Source: an uncultured Sutterella sp.
GTDB taxonomy: Bacteria > Pseudomonadota > Gammaproteobacteria > Burkholderiales > Burkholderiaceae_F
Direction of reading: 5' to 3'
Assembly: GCA_905212345.1 (NCBI GenBank)
Contig: CAJMEC010000009.1
Span: forward strand, 1-50,821
DNA: 50,821 nucleotides
Part shown: piece by piece, positions 33,861 to 43,068 of the stretch
Layout: each line of letters opens with the position of its first letter
Numbering within the stretch: the stretch's first letter is position 1
Position numbers and translations under genes: made by a program
Notes under the pieces: generated by a model
What the model was told of the DNA's origin: nothing
The model's database searches: none
Seen by the model: only the letters and a program-made list of their open reading frames with translations

Positions 33861-35336
33861 ATGACAATATTCCCATCTCCCTTACGTAAAAAAGTCATTG
33901 CAGCTTCTTTAGCACTTTGTTTTGCTCCAGCTCTTTTAGCAGCAGAAACAGCCGAGCAAAACGCTAAAGCTCCTTTACCTTTACAAGAAATTCGTCAATT
34001 TACTGATGTCTATGCGGCTGTAAAAGCATTTTATGTTGACGAAAAGCAGACCAGTGACCGCCAGTTATTGGAGAATGCTTTGGCCGGCATGCTCTCAGGG
34101 CTTGACCCTCACTCTGCTTATCTGGACAAAGAAGCGTTTGAGGAAATGAAAGAAGGAACCGAAGGTGAATTCGGCGGACTAGGTCTTGAGGTCACAATGG
34201 ATGCCTCAGGTGTCTTGGTCATCGCTCCTATCGATGACACGCCTGCAGCCCGCGCAGGAATTCGAGCCGGCGACATTATTGTCAAGATTGATGAACAGGC
34301 GACCCGAGCTATGACACTTTCTGAAAATGTCAAACTTATGCGCGGCAAACCCAAGACAAAAATCAAACTCATTATTGCTCGAAAAGGAGTGGATAAACCG
34401 CTGAACTTCACCATCACACGCGACATCATTAAAGTCCAGTCGGTGAAAATGAAGGAATTACAAGATAGCATCGCCTACATCCGTATTTCACAATTCCAAG
34501 AACATACGGCTGACGACCTTGCAAAATACCTTATTGATCTGAATAAAAAGAATCATCTTAAGGGGTTGGTTTTGGACTTAAGAAATGACCCCGGTGGCTT
34601 ACTTAATGCCGCCGTCGGCGTTGTTTCTACTTTTCTTGATAAAGATAAAGTTGTTGTTAGCACAAAAGGTCGTACAGCCGAAGCAAACCGGAGCTTCCTC
34701 ACTAGACCGTCTGATTACCTTAATTTTGATCAAAGCCCCTCTAGTGATTGGGTTGCGAAAGTCCCCAAGGAGGCAAAGACCGTCCCTATGGTGGTCCTTA
34801 TTAACGCGGCTAGCGCCAGCGCCAGCGAAATCGTCTCGGGTGCCTTGCAAGATCACAAGCGTGCCAAAATTATTGGCCAGCAGTCTTTCGGTAAGGGAAG
34901 TGTTCAAACCGTTTTACCTTTAAGACCCTTAGATGGCGGCGAAGCTACGACGGGCATTAAACTGACGACATCGCGTTACTACACCCCTAACGGCCGATCA
35001 ATTCAAGCGAAGGGTATTACTCCTGATATTGAAATCGCCGATACAGCCGAGGGCAATTACGCGACTTTCAATATTCGAGAAGCTGATCTTGCGCATCATT
35101 TAAAGAGTGAAGAAGAGAAAAAAGCTTTCCAGAAAAAACAGAAAGAAGAAAGTGAAAAACAACTCGATGATGCCAAGCAACCGGAATTACGCTATTTCTT
35201 TGGTGACGATAAAGACTTCCAATTACAGCAGGCCGTCAAGATCCTCAAAGGAGAAAAATACATTACCGGCTTTGAGAAAAAGCCAGAAGTAACGAAAGGA
35301 AATCCGAAAAAGACGGAGGGGCAAACTAAAAAGTAA
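33861..35336 (+). CDS. ctpA: Carboxy-terminal processing protease (S41 family)
   Basis: This is a 491-residue periplasmic serine protease. A signal peptide (about 1-26, ending LLAAE) is followed by a PDZ domain (about 95-180, with GEFGGLGLEV and PAARAGIRAGDIIVKID) and the S41 catalytic domain. The catalytic serine is about residue 320 in NAASASASEI; the lysine is residue 345 in SFGKGSVQT, giving the usual spacing of 25. A lysine/glutamate-rich C-terminal tail follows. The gpmA-envC-ctpA order recurs in betaproteobacteria. Its likely substrates are wall-associated proteins; none is identified here. Confidence 0.93.
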   Translation: MTIFPSPLRKKVIAASLALCFAPALLAAETAEQNAKAPLPLQEIRQFTDVYAAVKAFYVDEKQTSDRQLLENALAGMLSGLDPHSAYLDKEAFEEMKEGTEGEFGGLGLEVTMDASGVLVIAPIDDTPAARAGIRAGDIIVKIDEQATRAMTLSENVKLMRGKPKTKIKLIIARKGVDKPLNFTITRDIIKVQSVKMKELQDSIAYIRISQFQEHTADDLAKYLIDLNKKNHLKGLVLDLRNDPGGLLNAAVGVVSTFLDKDKVVVSTKGRTAEANRSFLTRPSDYLNFDQSPSSDWVAKVPKEAKTVPMVVLINAASASASEIVSGALQDHKRAKIIGQQSFGKGSVQTVLPLRPLDGGEATTGIKLTTSRYYTPNGRSIQAKGITPDIEIADTAEGNYATFNIREADLAHHLKSEEEKKAFQKKQKEESEKQLDDAKQPELRYFFGDDKDFQLQQAVKILKGEKYITGFEKKPEVTKGNPKKTEGQTKK

Positions 35337-35362
35337 CTGGAAATAAAGGAAAAAAGAGCATC

Positions 35363-36490
35363 ATGCAACAAGTACTCATTCATGTCATTCCGATCTTTTT
35401 CGCTTTATATATGTACGCGAGCTTGTTTCACAAGACTCGCTTACATTGGGCAATTCGTGGAGTTTTGCTCTTTTTAATTCTTATTTCCTGTCAATATCCC
35501 GCGTTTTGCCGTTCTTTCTTTGTTGGCTATGACGACCGAGTTCCCCATTTAGGAATTGTTTTGTACTGTTGGTTATTTTCAACTCAGTTACTACTGGTTT
35601 TGGCTGCTTTTGCCAAAGATTTTGTCGGACTCTTTTACCGTCTAGTCCGTAAAACAAAACTTCCCCACCCAACGACAACGGCGGTCAGTTTACTGAGTAT
35701 TGCCATGTTAATTGCTGCATTTGGCAGTTACAGCGCCCTATCTCAGCCGCCGATTTATCGTTTAGATGTGCCGATTAAAAATCTACCTGATTCGCTGGAT
35801 GGTTTTACGATTGCTCAATTATCCGACATTCACGCAAGTCCCCTACTTGACCGAAGCCGACTGGTTAAAGTTGTCGAAAGAACGAATGCTTTAAAGCCGG
35901 ATATGGTTGCAGTTACCGGCGATATTGTTGATGGAAAAACAGAAGCAAGACTACAAGACGTTTTACCTCTTAGGGAACTTCGAGCCCCATACGGCGTTTT
36001 TGCAATTGAGGGCAACCATGAACACTACGTGGATTATGACGCCTGGATGGCCACTTATCCCACACTGAATATGACTGTACTGCATAACAGTCACCGAATT
36101 CTTGACGTTAATGGAGCCAAACTTGCCATTGTCGGCATCACTGACCCCATGGCCGCCCGCTACCATCGTGAATATCCAGATATTAAAAAAGCTATGAGCG
36201 GGATAGCTGAAGGCACCGTCTCTATTTTGCTGTCACATCAAGTTAAATACAGTCGGGATTACGCTAAATATCCGATTGCGCTGCAACTGTCCGGTCACAC
36301 GCATGGAGGACAAATTTTCGGCATGCACTGGCTTGCTCAAATTATTAATAAAGGCTTCGTAAAAGATAAATATCAAATAGATGATATGCTCCTTTATGTC
36401 AATCGCGGAACCGGACTTTGGTATGGCTTCCCCGTCCGATTAGGCATCCCAAGTGAAATTACGCTTGTGACATTAAAAAAGAAAAATTGA
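35363..36490 (+). CDS. Membrane-bound metallophosphoesterase
   Basis: This 375-residue protein has about four hydrophobic helices in its first 130 residues. A calcineurin-like phosphoesterase domain follows, with metal-site motifs QLSDIHASP (about 152), AVTGDIVDG, GNHEHY, LLSHQ and SGHTHGGQIFG. This arrangement matches the YkuE/YaeI group, some members of which act on phospholipid-derived substrates such as UDP-diacylglucosamine. The exact substrate cannot be inferred. A weak AAAGGAAA ribosome binding site precedes the ATG, and it is probably transcribed from ctpA. Confidence 0.82.
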   Translation: MQQVLIHVIPIFFALYMYASLFHKTRLHWAIRGVLLFLILISCQYPAFCRSFFVGYDDRVPHLGIVLYCWLFSTQLLLVLAAFAKDFVGLFYRLVRKTKLPHPTTTAVSLLSIAMLIAAFGSYSALSQPPIYRLDVPIKNLPDSLDGFTIAQLSDIHASPLLDRSRLVKVVERTNALKPDMVAVTGDIVDGKTEARLQDVLPLRELRAPYGVFAIEGNHEHYVDYDAWMATYPTLNMTVLHNSHRILDVNGAKLAIVGITDPMAARYHREYPDIKKAMSGIAEGTVSILLSHQVKYSRDYAKYPIALQLSGHTHGGQIFGMHWLAQIINKGFVKDKYQIDDMLLYVNRGTGLWYGFPVRLGIPSEITLVTLKKKN

Positions 36491-36563
36491 TTTATTAAAC
36501 GTTTCTCTGTCTCAAAAGTGATTAATATAAGTACAGAGGTATCCGTTTTTTAAGGATCAAAGT

Positions 36564-37487
36564 ATGCTTAATAAAAACAGTTTCCGTTATTCCGCCGCCA
36601 TTGAGGCATTAATCGAAAAACACGCCAATGAAGGCAGTGACAGCATGTGGAGTGTCTGGCGTGAACGTCAGGTCAACCGTAATACCTATGGTGGAAATTA
36701 TTCTTTTGTATTGGGCCGCACTGCCGATAAAGACAAGCCTTTTTACCTCAACTTTGAATCAGCATTTGAAGGATTTGCCGCCCATGCCCCCTACACTTTA
36801 GTAACAGGGATGACAGGTAGCGGTAAGAGCTCTTTCCTGCGAAACTTGATTTTAGACATTGCCATCACTAACACTCCTGATTTGGCAGCCATTAAAGTGT
36901 TCGATCCCAATGGTGGTTGGGCTTTTGAAAGCCTGAAAGGGTTGCATCGCATGCGTGTTGAGACCAACATTGAAACGGCGAAAACCTATCTAGAAGGCAT
37001 TACAAAATCCATTGAAGCTCACGAACAGCTTTTCGAGACTTTGGGAGTTAAAACACTGGAAGAGTGTAATAAGGTATTGGGGCTCAAAAAACGTCTTTTG
37101 CGCACTTTTGTCATCATTGATGAGGTGGCTGTCTGGATGATTGACGATGACTTCAAGGAAAAGCTTCTGAGAGCGTTAGATGCGATTTCCAATAAAGGTT
37201 GGAGTACAGGTTATCATCTCATTTTGGCAACTCAGTGGCCGGATCCTCGAGTCTTGCCTAAGGAAGTCCGGGATCATTTCGGCAATCGTATTTCCTTAAA
37301 ATTGCCGACTGCTGAAATGTCTGAATACGCATTGGGTATTAAAGGAGCAGAATCGTTGACGGATTTAGGTCATATGCTGGCTGTCTTGGCTGGCGAACCA
37401 TCTCCAATCAACTGCTGGGTTCCTTGGCTATCCGATGAAGACGCTGAACGAATGGTGACAGCAATCCGGGTTGCCGAAGACCGTTAA
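36564..37487 (+). CDS. Stand-alone FtsK/SpoIIIE-like DNA translocase ATPase domain protein
   Basis: This 307-residue soluble protein corresponds to the RecA-like motor of FtsK/SpoIIIE. Walker A is GMTGSGKS (82-89), the DPNGGWAF segment resembles the FtsK DPK region, Walker B is FVIIDE (182-187), and LATQWPDPRVLP followed by the NRISLKL and GAESLTDLGHMLAV segments matches the end of the FtsK core. The membrane domain, linker and DNA-reading gamma domain of true FtsK are all absent. AAGGA precedes the ATG, and the gene has its own terminator. No conjugation, phage or type VII genes are nearby. I cannot assign a biological role. Confidence 0.75.
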   Translation: MLNKNSFRYSAAIEALIEKHANEGSDSMWSVWRERQVNRNTYGGNYSFVLGRTADKDKPFYLNFESAFEGFAAHAPYTLVTGMTGSGKSSFLRNLILDIAITNTPDLAAIKVFDPNGGWAFESLKGLHRMRVETNIETAKTYLEGITKSIEAHEQLFETLGVKTLEECNKVLGLKKRLLRTFVIIDEVAVWMIDDDFKEKLLRALDAISNKGWSTGYHLILATQWPDPRVLPKEVRDHFGNRISLKLPTAEMSEYALGIKGAESLTDLGHMLAVLAGEPSPINCWVPWLSDEDAERMVTAIRVAEDR

Positions 37488-37494
37488 CTTTATA

Positions 37495-37517
37495 GGAGCG
37501 CCAACAGGCGCTCTTTT
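37495..37517 (+). terminator. Intrinsic terminator after the FtsK-like gene
   Basis: GAGCGCC (37496-37502) pairs with GGCGCTC (37507-37513) around AACA, followed by TTTT. It lies 8 bases after the stop. Confidence 0.85.
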
Positions 37518-37561
37518 CGACTATGAGCATATTCAAGTTTTATCCACCTGGCGGAAAAATC

Positions 37562-38278
37562 ATGAAGCCAAAACTGTGGCTTCTGGACATGGACGACACC
37601 CTTTATTCTGCTTCTGCCGGTATGTTTCATGATATCCACGTTTTAATGGATGCCTACATTGTCGAAAAGCTGGGGCTAACAACACAACAAGCCAATGAGT
37701 TGCGAAAGTATTACTGGCGAAGATATGGAGTAACCTACTACGGCCTTTGGCTTCATCATGGGATAGATCCACACGATTTTTTGACTGCTACCCATAAAGT
37801 TGACACTTCAAGCATTCACACTCAAGGCCAAATGCGTGAAGCCATTATGTCTTTAAAGGGGCAAAGAATCCTTTTTACCAACGCCCCTAACTCTTTTGCT
37901 GATCAGGTGTTAGAGAGACTTAATTTAAGTGATTGTTTTGTCGCTCAATACCGAGCCGAAGATATGAAAGTCTTTGGACACTGGCGTCCTAAACCCTCTG
38001 CGAAGATGCTCAAAAATGTATTGGCTTGCCACCATGTAAAGCCCTACGACTGTTGCTTAGTTGATGATAATCTGAACAATCTTAAAGTCGCTAAAACGGT
38101 GGGAATCCAAACTGTTCTTTGTAAAGGTTGGCATCATCATGGACTTGAAGTCATTCGCCCTATCCCTTATGTTGATGCCTTTATCTCTCATATTCGCGAT
38201 ATCAAAAGAATCTTGGTTTCAACACCCCCAAAAAAGCAAAAATATAGGCGGCCAGTTTTTTTGAATCCCTATAATTAG
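37562..38278 (+). CDS. HAD-family hydrolase, probable pyrimidine 5'-nucleotidase
   Basis: From ATG 37562, preceded by GGCGGA, the protein has 238 residues; an upstream ATG at 37523 lacks a good site. HAD motif I is LLDMDDTLY with both aspartates, motif II is LFTNAP, the lysine of motif III lies in RPKPSAKML and motif IV is LVDDNLNN. The DMDDTLY start and the YYGLWLHHGID cap segment fit the SDT1/YjjG-like pyrimidine 5'-nucleotidase group, which hydrolyses UMP or CMP. Substrate choice is inferred, not shown. A histidine-rich WHHHG follows motif IV. Confidence 0.82.
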   Translation: MKPKLWLLDMDDTLYSASAGMFHDIHVLMDAYIVEKLGLTTQQANELRKYYWRRYGVTYYGLWLHHGIDPHDFLTATHKVDTSSIHTQGQMREAIMSLKGQRILFTNAPNSFADQVLERLNLSDCFVAQYRAEDMKVFGHWRPKPSAKMLKNVLACHHVKPYDCCLVDDNLNNLKVAKTVGIQTVLCKGWHHHGLEVIRPIPYVDAFISHIRDIKRILVSTPPKKQKYRRPVFLNPYN

Positions 38279-38304
38279 TCATCACCCTATTATTCGAGGT
38301 TATT

Positions 38305-40110
38305 TTGTTTATCTTTCGCTGGATTGGCAAAGCGTTTCACTTCGTTGCTACTTGCCTGAAATATTTCAACAAAACCGTGCTCTATGTTTTAGAGCTGATT
38401 GTCATTGTTGTTCTTGTCGCAGGACTTTTTTCCTTTTTCCATACCCCACAAATCCAACCTAATTCAATCTTACTGTTGGATTTACAAGGAACAGTAAAAG
38501 AGTCACCAACAAATGAAGCCGCGTTACCGATAGCTCTGACTTCGACCAATTCCTCCGTGTCTCTGCACGAATTATTGGCCACAATTGACAAAGCGGCGAA
38601 AGACCCTTTGATCTCCGGCGTGTTGTTAAAGCTTGATGGTCTGGACAAAGTGGGATTAGCCTCGACCATCGAAATTGGTAAAGCTTTGGATCGCTACAAA
38701 GTAAGTGGTAAACCAATTTGGGCTTGGGGAACCAACTTTTCACAAGCACAATACGCGATCGCTGCCCACGCCAATGAAATTTACATGCACCCGATGGGAG
38801 AAGTTTTTGTAAAAGGTCTAGCCTCTAATCGACTGTACTATGGAGATCTTTTGAAAACGCTAGGGGTCAATGTTCACGTATTCAAGGCCGGTGCCTACAA
38901 GAGTTTCCCGGAAAGTTTCGTTGCCAACAAACCCTCCAAAGAGTGGATCGAAAGCGAGCGCTTCTGGCTCAACGATGCCTGGAAAACTCTTTCTACAGAG
39001 ATTGAAAATTCTCGTGGTCTGATGCCCGGTTCAATAACGCAATACATTGAAACACTACCGACAAGGCTGAAAACTGCTAACGGTGATTTAGCGATGGCTG
39101 CATTAAATGCCAATCTCATCGACGGCACACAGACCTTTGATCAAATAATCAAAACGATTGAAAATAAACTGGGACTGAAGCAAAAAGGTCAAGCCAGTCT
39201 TGTCAGTTACGCCGATTATGCCGCTCCGCTTAACACTCAAAGCGGTGAAATTGCCGTTGTCATTGCCGAGGGAGAAATTCAGGAAGGCGAATCACAGGCC
39301 GGTGTTATGGGAGCGGAGTCCCTAGTTAAACTTATTGACCGGGCCAGAGAAGATAAAAACATTAAAGCACTTGTCTTGCGAGTTAATTCTCCAGGAGGTT
39401 CCGCGGTAGCTAGCGAACTGATTCGACACGCCCTGGAAAGAACCAAAGCTGTTAAACCTGTTGTCGTAAGCATGGGGGATATAGCGGCATCGGGTGGCTA
39501 TTGGATCAGTATGGGAGGCTCTCGTGTATTGGCCTCTGAGTCCTCGGTGACCGGATCAATCGGTGTATTTGGATTGGCACCTACTTTTGAGCGCACTTTG
39601 CAATTGGCAAAAATCGGTCAGGCAGCGGTGACAACCACATGGCTGGCTAATGCTGAACGATTAACTCAACCGATGGATCCTCGTATGGAAAGTATTTTGA
39701 CCCAATCAGTGGCAAGAACTTATTCCAACTTCATCAACGTTGTTGCGCAATCGAGAAAACTGTCCACTCAATATGTGCAATCGGTTGCACAAGGGCGAGT
39801 TTGGACCGGAACGCAAGCCCAGTCTCGTCAACTTGTGGATCAAATTGGAAACTTCGGGGATGCTCTCACCGTAGCACGTTCATTAGCAAAACTGGATAAT
39901 AAGGCGGGTGTCATTTATTTGATTGACTCCAAGCCCGATCTTGGATCAATGATTCGTGAAAGTTTTGGAGACTGGTTCAATCCCCTGGGATTTATTGCTG
40001 TACCCGAATCCGTTCAACAGGAACTAAAGCAAGGGCGATCTTTGCTACAAAAAGCTGAAGGCCGTTCTCAGCTAATTTTCGTGCACAGTTTGCTTCAGCC
40101 GCTTCAATAA
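38305..40110 (+). CDS. sppA: Signal peptide peptidase SppA, 67-kDa type
   Basis: SppA degrades cleaved signal peptides in the inner membrane. The 601-residue protein starts at TTG 38305 with GAGG five bases upstream. One N-terminal transmembrane helix (about 25-48) precedes two tandem S49 domains. The lysine general base lies near residue 199 in KAGAYKSFPESF of the first domain; the serine nucleophile lies near 396 in GDIAASGGYW of the second, as in E. coli SppA. The HAD gene ends 26 bases upstream. A strong terminator follows. Confidence 0.93.
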   Translation: MFIFRWIGKAFHFVATCLKYFNKTVLYVLELIVIVVLVAGLFSFFHTPQIQPNSILLLDLQGTVKESPTNEAALPIALTSTNSSVSLHELLATIDKAAKDPLISGVLLKLDGLDKVGLASTIEIGKALDRYKVSGKPIWAWGTNFSQAQYAIAAHANEIYMHPMGEVFVKGLASNRLYYGDLLKTLGVNVHVFKAGAYKSFPESFVANKPSKEWIESERFWLNDAWKTLSTEIENSRGLMPGSITQYIETLPTRLKTANGDLAMAALNANLIDGTQTFDQIIKTIENKLGLKQKGQASLVSYADYAAPLNTQSGEIAVVIAEGEIQEGESQAGVMGAESLVKLIDRAREDKNIKALVLRVNSPGGSAVASELIRHALERTKAVKPVVVSMGDIAASGGYWISMGGSRVLASESSVTGSIGVFGLAPTFERTLQLAKIGQAAVTTTWLANAERLTQPMDPRMESILTQSVARTYSNFINVVAQSRKLSTQYVQSVAQGRVWTGTQAQSRQLVDQIGNFGDALTVARSLAKLDNKAGVIYLIDSKPDLGSMIRESFGDWFNPLGFIAVPESVQQELKQGRSLLQKAEGRSQLIFVHSLLQPLQ

Positions 40111-40112
40111 TG

Positions 40113-40144
40113 AAAAACGCGGGCGCAAAACGTCCGCGTTTTTC
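40113..40144 (+). terminator. Intrinsic terminator after sppA
   Basis: AACGCGGGCG (40116-40125) pairs with CGTCCGCGTT (40131-40140) with one G-T pair and a CAAAA loop. A and T tracts flank it, ending TTTTTC. Confidence 0.9.
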
Positions 40145-40186
40145 TTCAATTATTATGGTTTTAGACGATAAAATCGATTTTAAAAA

Positions 40187-40609
40187 TCAATCACCGTACA
40201 TTTTTTGGCGAATTTCTCGGCGCATTTGAGCTTCCAAAGAAAGCGTCGCTGTCGGACGGGCCAATAAACGGGCTACCCCAATCGGTTCACCGGTTTCTTC
40301 ACACCAGCCGTATTCGCCCTTATCAATTCGCTGAATAGCTGCCTGGACTTTCTTTAAGAGCTTACGTTCACGATCACGTGTACGCAATTCCAAAGCATGC
40401 TCTTCTTCAATTGTTGCTCGATCTGTGGGATCAGGAACGACTACCGTTTCCCGTAAATGTTCAGTCGTCTGACCGGCATTGCTGCGCAATTCTTTTTCCA
40501 TTTCCTCCAAACGATGACGGAAGAACGCCAATTGACGATCATTCATGTAATCATCTTCGGACATCGCGAGCAACTCTTGCTCTGTCAACAACTTCTTTTT
40601 CGTGGCCAT
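40187..40609 (-). CDS. dksA: RNA polymerase-binding transcription factor DksA
   Basis: DksA works with ppGpp to reset transcription from stable RNA and amino-acid promoters. The 140-residue protein has the coiled-coil tip residues in DPTDRATIEEE and the C-terminal globular part GEYGWCEETGEPIGVARLLARPTATLSLEAQ. Classical DksA has four zinc-binding cysteines; only the first is left here (CEET, then SLEA). One-cysteine or cysteine-free forms occur in betaproteobacteria and need no zinc. The COG0523 GTPase lies upstream on the same strand, separated by a terminator. Confidence 0.94.
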   Translation of the reverse strand: MATKKKLLTEQELLAMSEDDYMNDRQLAFFRHRLEEMEKELRSNAGQTTEHLRETVVVPDPTDRATIEEEHALELRTRDRERKLLKKVQAAIQRIDKGEYGWCEETGEPIGVARLLARPTATLSLEAQMRREIRQKMYGD

Positions 40610-40730
40610 ATATCTTCAATCGCAGTACTGAACTTTCACCCAGCACCGTCTTTGTTACATCAAAAAACTCTTCGGAGTGTAAACGAAATTGTGCCCCAGA
40701 ACTTGTTATTAAAACTCAAAAGCCTGGACA

Positions 40731-40757
40731 ATAAAACGCCCTCCTAGAAGGAGGGCA
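40731..40757 (-). terminator. Intrinsic terminator after the COG0523 GTPase gene
   Basis: GCCCTCC (40738-40744) pairs with GGAGGGC (40750-40756). Read on the minus strand it is followed by GTTTTATTG. It lies about 45 bases after the GTPase stop, so dksA needs a promoter in 40610-40730. Confidence 0.8.
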
Positions 40758-40800
40758 AATTGTGTCTTAATTCTGATAATTTGTCAAATTTTTCATAAAC

Positions 40801-41805
40801 CTACGGAGCATCAACTAGACAGGTTTCTAAACCGGTGATAATGGCTTGTTCCGGTAGATTTCGTCCAATGAAAACGATTTTGCTCATCGGCTTTTCATCT
40901 GCAGCCCATTTGGGACCCAAATCAGCTGCGACCAACATGTGGACACCTTGGGTGATCATTTTATGATCAGTTCCTTCTAGATAAAGAACCCCCTTGTAAC
41001 GCAAAAGATCAGGACCGTACACCTGTGTAATGGTTCCCCAAAAACGTTCCAGGCGGAACGGATCAAATGCGGTGTAGGAAGTAAAGACAAAAGAGCCGAT
41101 TTCGTCACCGTGGTGGTGATGGTGACCGGTGTCCGTTAAGAATTCAGGGTCAATATCCAAGACCGTATTGAGATTAAATCCCTCAATATCCAAAACTTCA
41201 CTGATAGCCACTTCGCCCATGTGAGCTTCTTTAATCGGAGCCCGTGGGTTCATCGCACGAAGTCTAGCTCTGATCGCTTTTGTCTCTTCGGGAGTCACCA
41301 AATCAGTCTTTGTCAAAAATATCCTATCGGCAAATCCGACTTGAGCCTGAGCTTCTAACTCTTTGTCCAAGGTATCGTTACCGTGCTTGGCATCCACAAC
41401 TGTAACAACCCCGTCCAAGCGGTAAAACGCTGCAACCGCATCATCCATAAAGAATGTTTGAGCAACAGGGCCTGGGTTAGCCACCCCCGTTGTTTCAATA
41501 ATCACACGGTCGAATGCAATTTCCCCTTTGTCCCTACGGTGACGAAGATTCGTTAAAACCCGAGATAAATCGCCTCTAATTGTGCAACAGATACAACCGT
41601 TACTCATTTGAACAATTTGTTCTTTATCCGTTTGCACCAGTAGCGTGCTGTCAACATCTTCCTCGCCGAATTCGTTTTCAATCACAGCAATCTTGTGCCC
41701 ATGATCTTCGCGCAAAATACGATTCAACAATGTTGTTTTACCCGCCCCAAGAAAACCCGTGAGAATTGTCACAGGAATTTGAGGAACCATATCCATTACA
41801 TCCAT
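40801..41805 (-). CDS. COG0523-family GTPase (CobW/YjiA-like metallochaperone)
   Basis: This 334-residue protein has the G3E-family P-loop GFLGAGKTTLLN (about 17-28), the metal-binding GCICCTIRGDL with the CxCC motif (about 70), ITKTD-type base recognition (FLTKTDLV) and a C-terminal CobW domain. A five-histidine run with following acidic residues (GHHHHHGDE) near residue 225 is typical of metal-handling members. Members of this family deliver zinc or other metals to client enzymes; the metal here is not known. Start codon choice (MDV or the internal MVP) is uncertain. dksA and this GTPase are neighbours in many betaproteobacteria. Confidence 0.88.
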   Translation of the reverse strand: MDVMDMVPQIPVTILTGFLGAGKTTLLNRILREDHGHKIAVIENEFGEEDVDSTLLVQTDKEQIVQMSNGCICCTIRGDLSRVLTNLRHRRDKGEIAFDRVIIETTGVANPGPVAQTFFMDDAVAAFYRLDGVVTVVDAKHGNDTLDKELEAQAQVGFADRIFLTKTDLVTPEETKAIRARLRAMNPRAPIKEAHMGEVAISEVLDIEGFNLNTVLDIDPEFLTDTGHHHHHGDEIGSFVFTSYTAFDPFRLERFWGTITQVYGPDLLRYKGVLYLEGTDHKMITQGVHMLVAADLGPKWAADEKPMSKIVFIGRNLPEQAIITGLETCLVDAP

Positions 41806-41852
41806 TTTCAGCCTCTAACTCATTTTTAAAGCGCAGCTTTTCGGTCGCTTTA

Positions 41853-43058
41853 TTAACGAAGCGTTAATTGTAGTCCTTTCAAATATTCGCCTTCAGGACA
41901 AGTCATCATTAAGGGATGATCCGCTCCTGCTCCCAGTCTGGCAATCATCCAAGCTTCGCGTTTTGAATCGATAACCGCTCCGGCAATGACTTTCTGGAAT
42001 AAATCCACGTCCATTGCTCCAGAGCAGGAGAATGTCAACAAGTCTCCTCCGGGTGCAACTAAGCGAAGTCCATTGAGGTTAATGTCCTTGTAGGCTCTGG
42101 CTGCGCTATCAATGTGCCTATGGCTTGATGCAAATTTTGGCGGATCGAGAATAACTAAATCGAACGTTTCGCCGGCCTCGCGAGCCTTCCTCAGGTACTC
42201 AAATACATCAGCCTGTACCCATTTTGCTTTGCCGTCATCAAAACCATTTCGGGCAGCATTACGAGCTGCCATTGAAAGAGCCGCTTCAGAAGAATCCACT
42301 GATATCACTTCATCGGCTCCCCCTGCCAATAGCGCAAGCGAAAAACCACCGGTGTAACAAAAGCAGTTCAACGCCCTCATGCCTCGTCCCGTCCGGGCTT
42401 TAAACTCACGAGCCAAGCACTGAGCTAAAAAGCGATTTTCTCGTTGGTCAATATAAAAACCTGTCTTGTGGCCTTTCCGAACGTCAACACCATATCGTAC
42501 GCCGTCTTCAATCACTTCAATTTCCTGGGGAGGCTCTTGACCGCGCAGAAGTTCTACGCGCTCTGCCAACCCTTCTCTGTGTCGGGTGGCGGCATCGGAG
42601 CGATCAAAAATTCCTTTTATTCCCGGAACACTCATCAAGACATCAGCAATAACGTCTCGAAATGCCTCAACGCCCGCTGCCTGGAATTGCGTCACAAACC
42701 AATCTCCGTAACGGTCAACGACCAAACCCGGCAATTGATCTGCTTCTCCAAATATCACCCGTACCGCACTTGTTCTTGAAAAGAGGGCTTGTCTTGCCGC
42801 TAACGCTTTCTTTATTTTCGTCTCTATCCACAAAGCATTAATCTGCTCGCTTTCGTCAAATGACCAGCAACGAGCTCTTAGAGTGGAATCCTTAGAGTAT
42901 GCGGCCCAGGCTAAAAAACGCCCATCATAAGAGCAGACTCGAACCGTGTCTCCACTGACCGCTTTTCCCGTCAACCTTTGAACAGCAGTATCGTAAACCC
43001 ACGGATGGCGACGCAAAAGCGAACGCTCCTTTCCCTTTTTTAAAATTAAATCTGTCAT
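41853..43058 (-). CDS. rlmI: Class I rRNA methyltransferase, RlmI-like
   Basis: This 401-residue protein has an N-terminal PUA domain (about 1-75, with KKGKERSLLRRHPWVY), a middle domain (FGEADQLPGLVVDRYG) and a SAM-dependent methyltransferase domain (about 180-400) with YIDQRENR, LNCFCYTGGFSLALLAGGA and the catalytic VILDPPKFA. This order matches RlmI, which methylates C1962 of 23S rRNA (396 residues in E. coli). The minus-strand acyltransferase gene ends 10 bases upstream, so it probably shares that transcript. Confidence 0.9.
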   Translation of the reverse strand: MTDLILKKGKERSLLRRHPWVYDTAVQRLTGKAVSGDTVRVCSYDGRFLAWAAYSKDSTLRARCWSFDESEQINALWIETKIKKALAARQALFSRTSAVRVIFGEADQLPGLVVDRYGDWFVTQFQAAGVEAFRDVIADVLMSVPGIKGIFDRSDAATRHREGLAERVELLRGQEPPQEIEVIEDGVRYGVDVRKGHKTGFYIDQRENRFLAQCLAREFKARTGRGMRALNCFCYTGGFSLALLAGGADEVISVDSSEAALSMAARNAARNGFDDGKAKWVQADVFEYLRKAREAGETFDLVILDPPKFASSHRHIDSAARAYKDINLNGLRLVAPGGDLLTFSCSGAMDVDLFQKVIAGAVIDSKREAWMIARLGAGADHPLMMTCPEGEYLKGLQLTLR

Positions 43059-43068
43059 TTTAATCTCA

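Noticed and set aside
36490..36563. 6-bp CTCTGT/ACAGAG inverted repeat before the FtsK-like gene as an operator
   Set aside because: The arms are short and far apart in an A/T-rich gap, so chance pairing is likely.
41095..41130. CAC/GTG-rich repeat as a tandem DNA repeat
   Set aside because: It simply encodes the five-histidine run of the COG0523 GTPase and is too short to be a repeat array.
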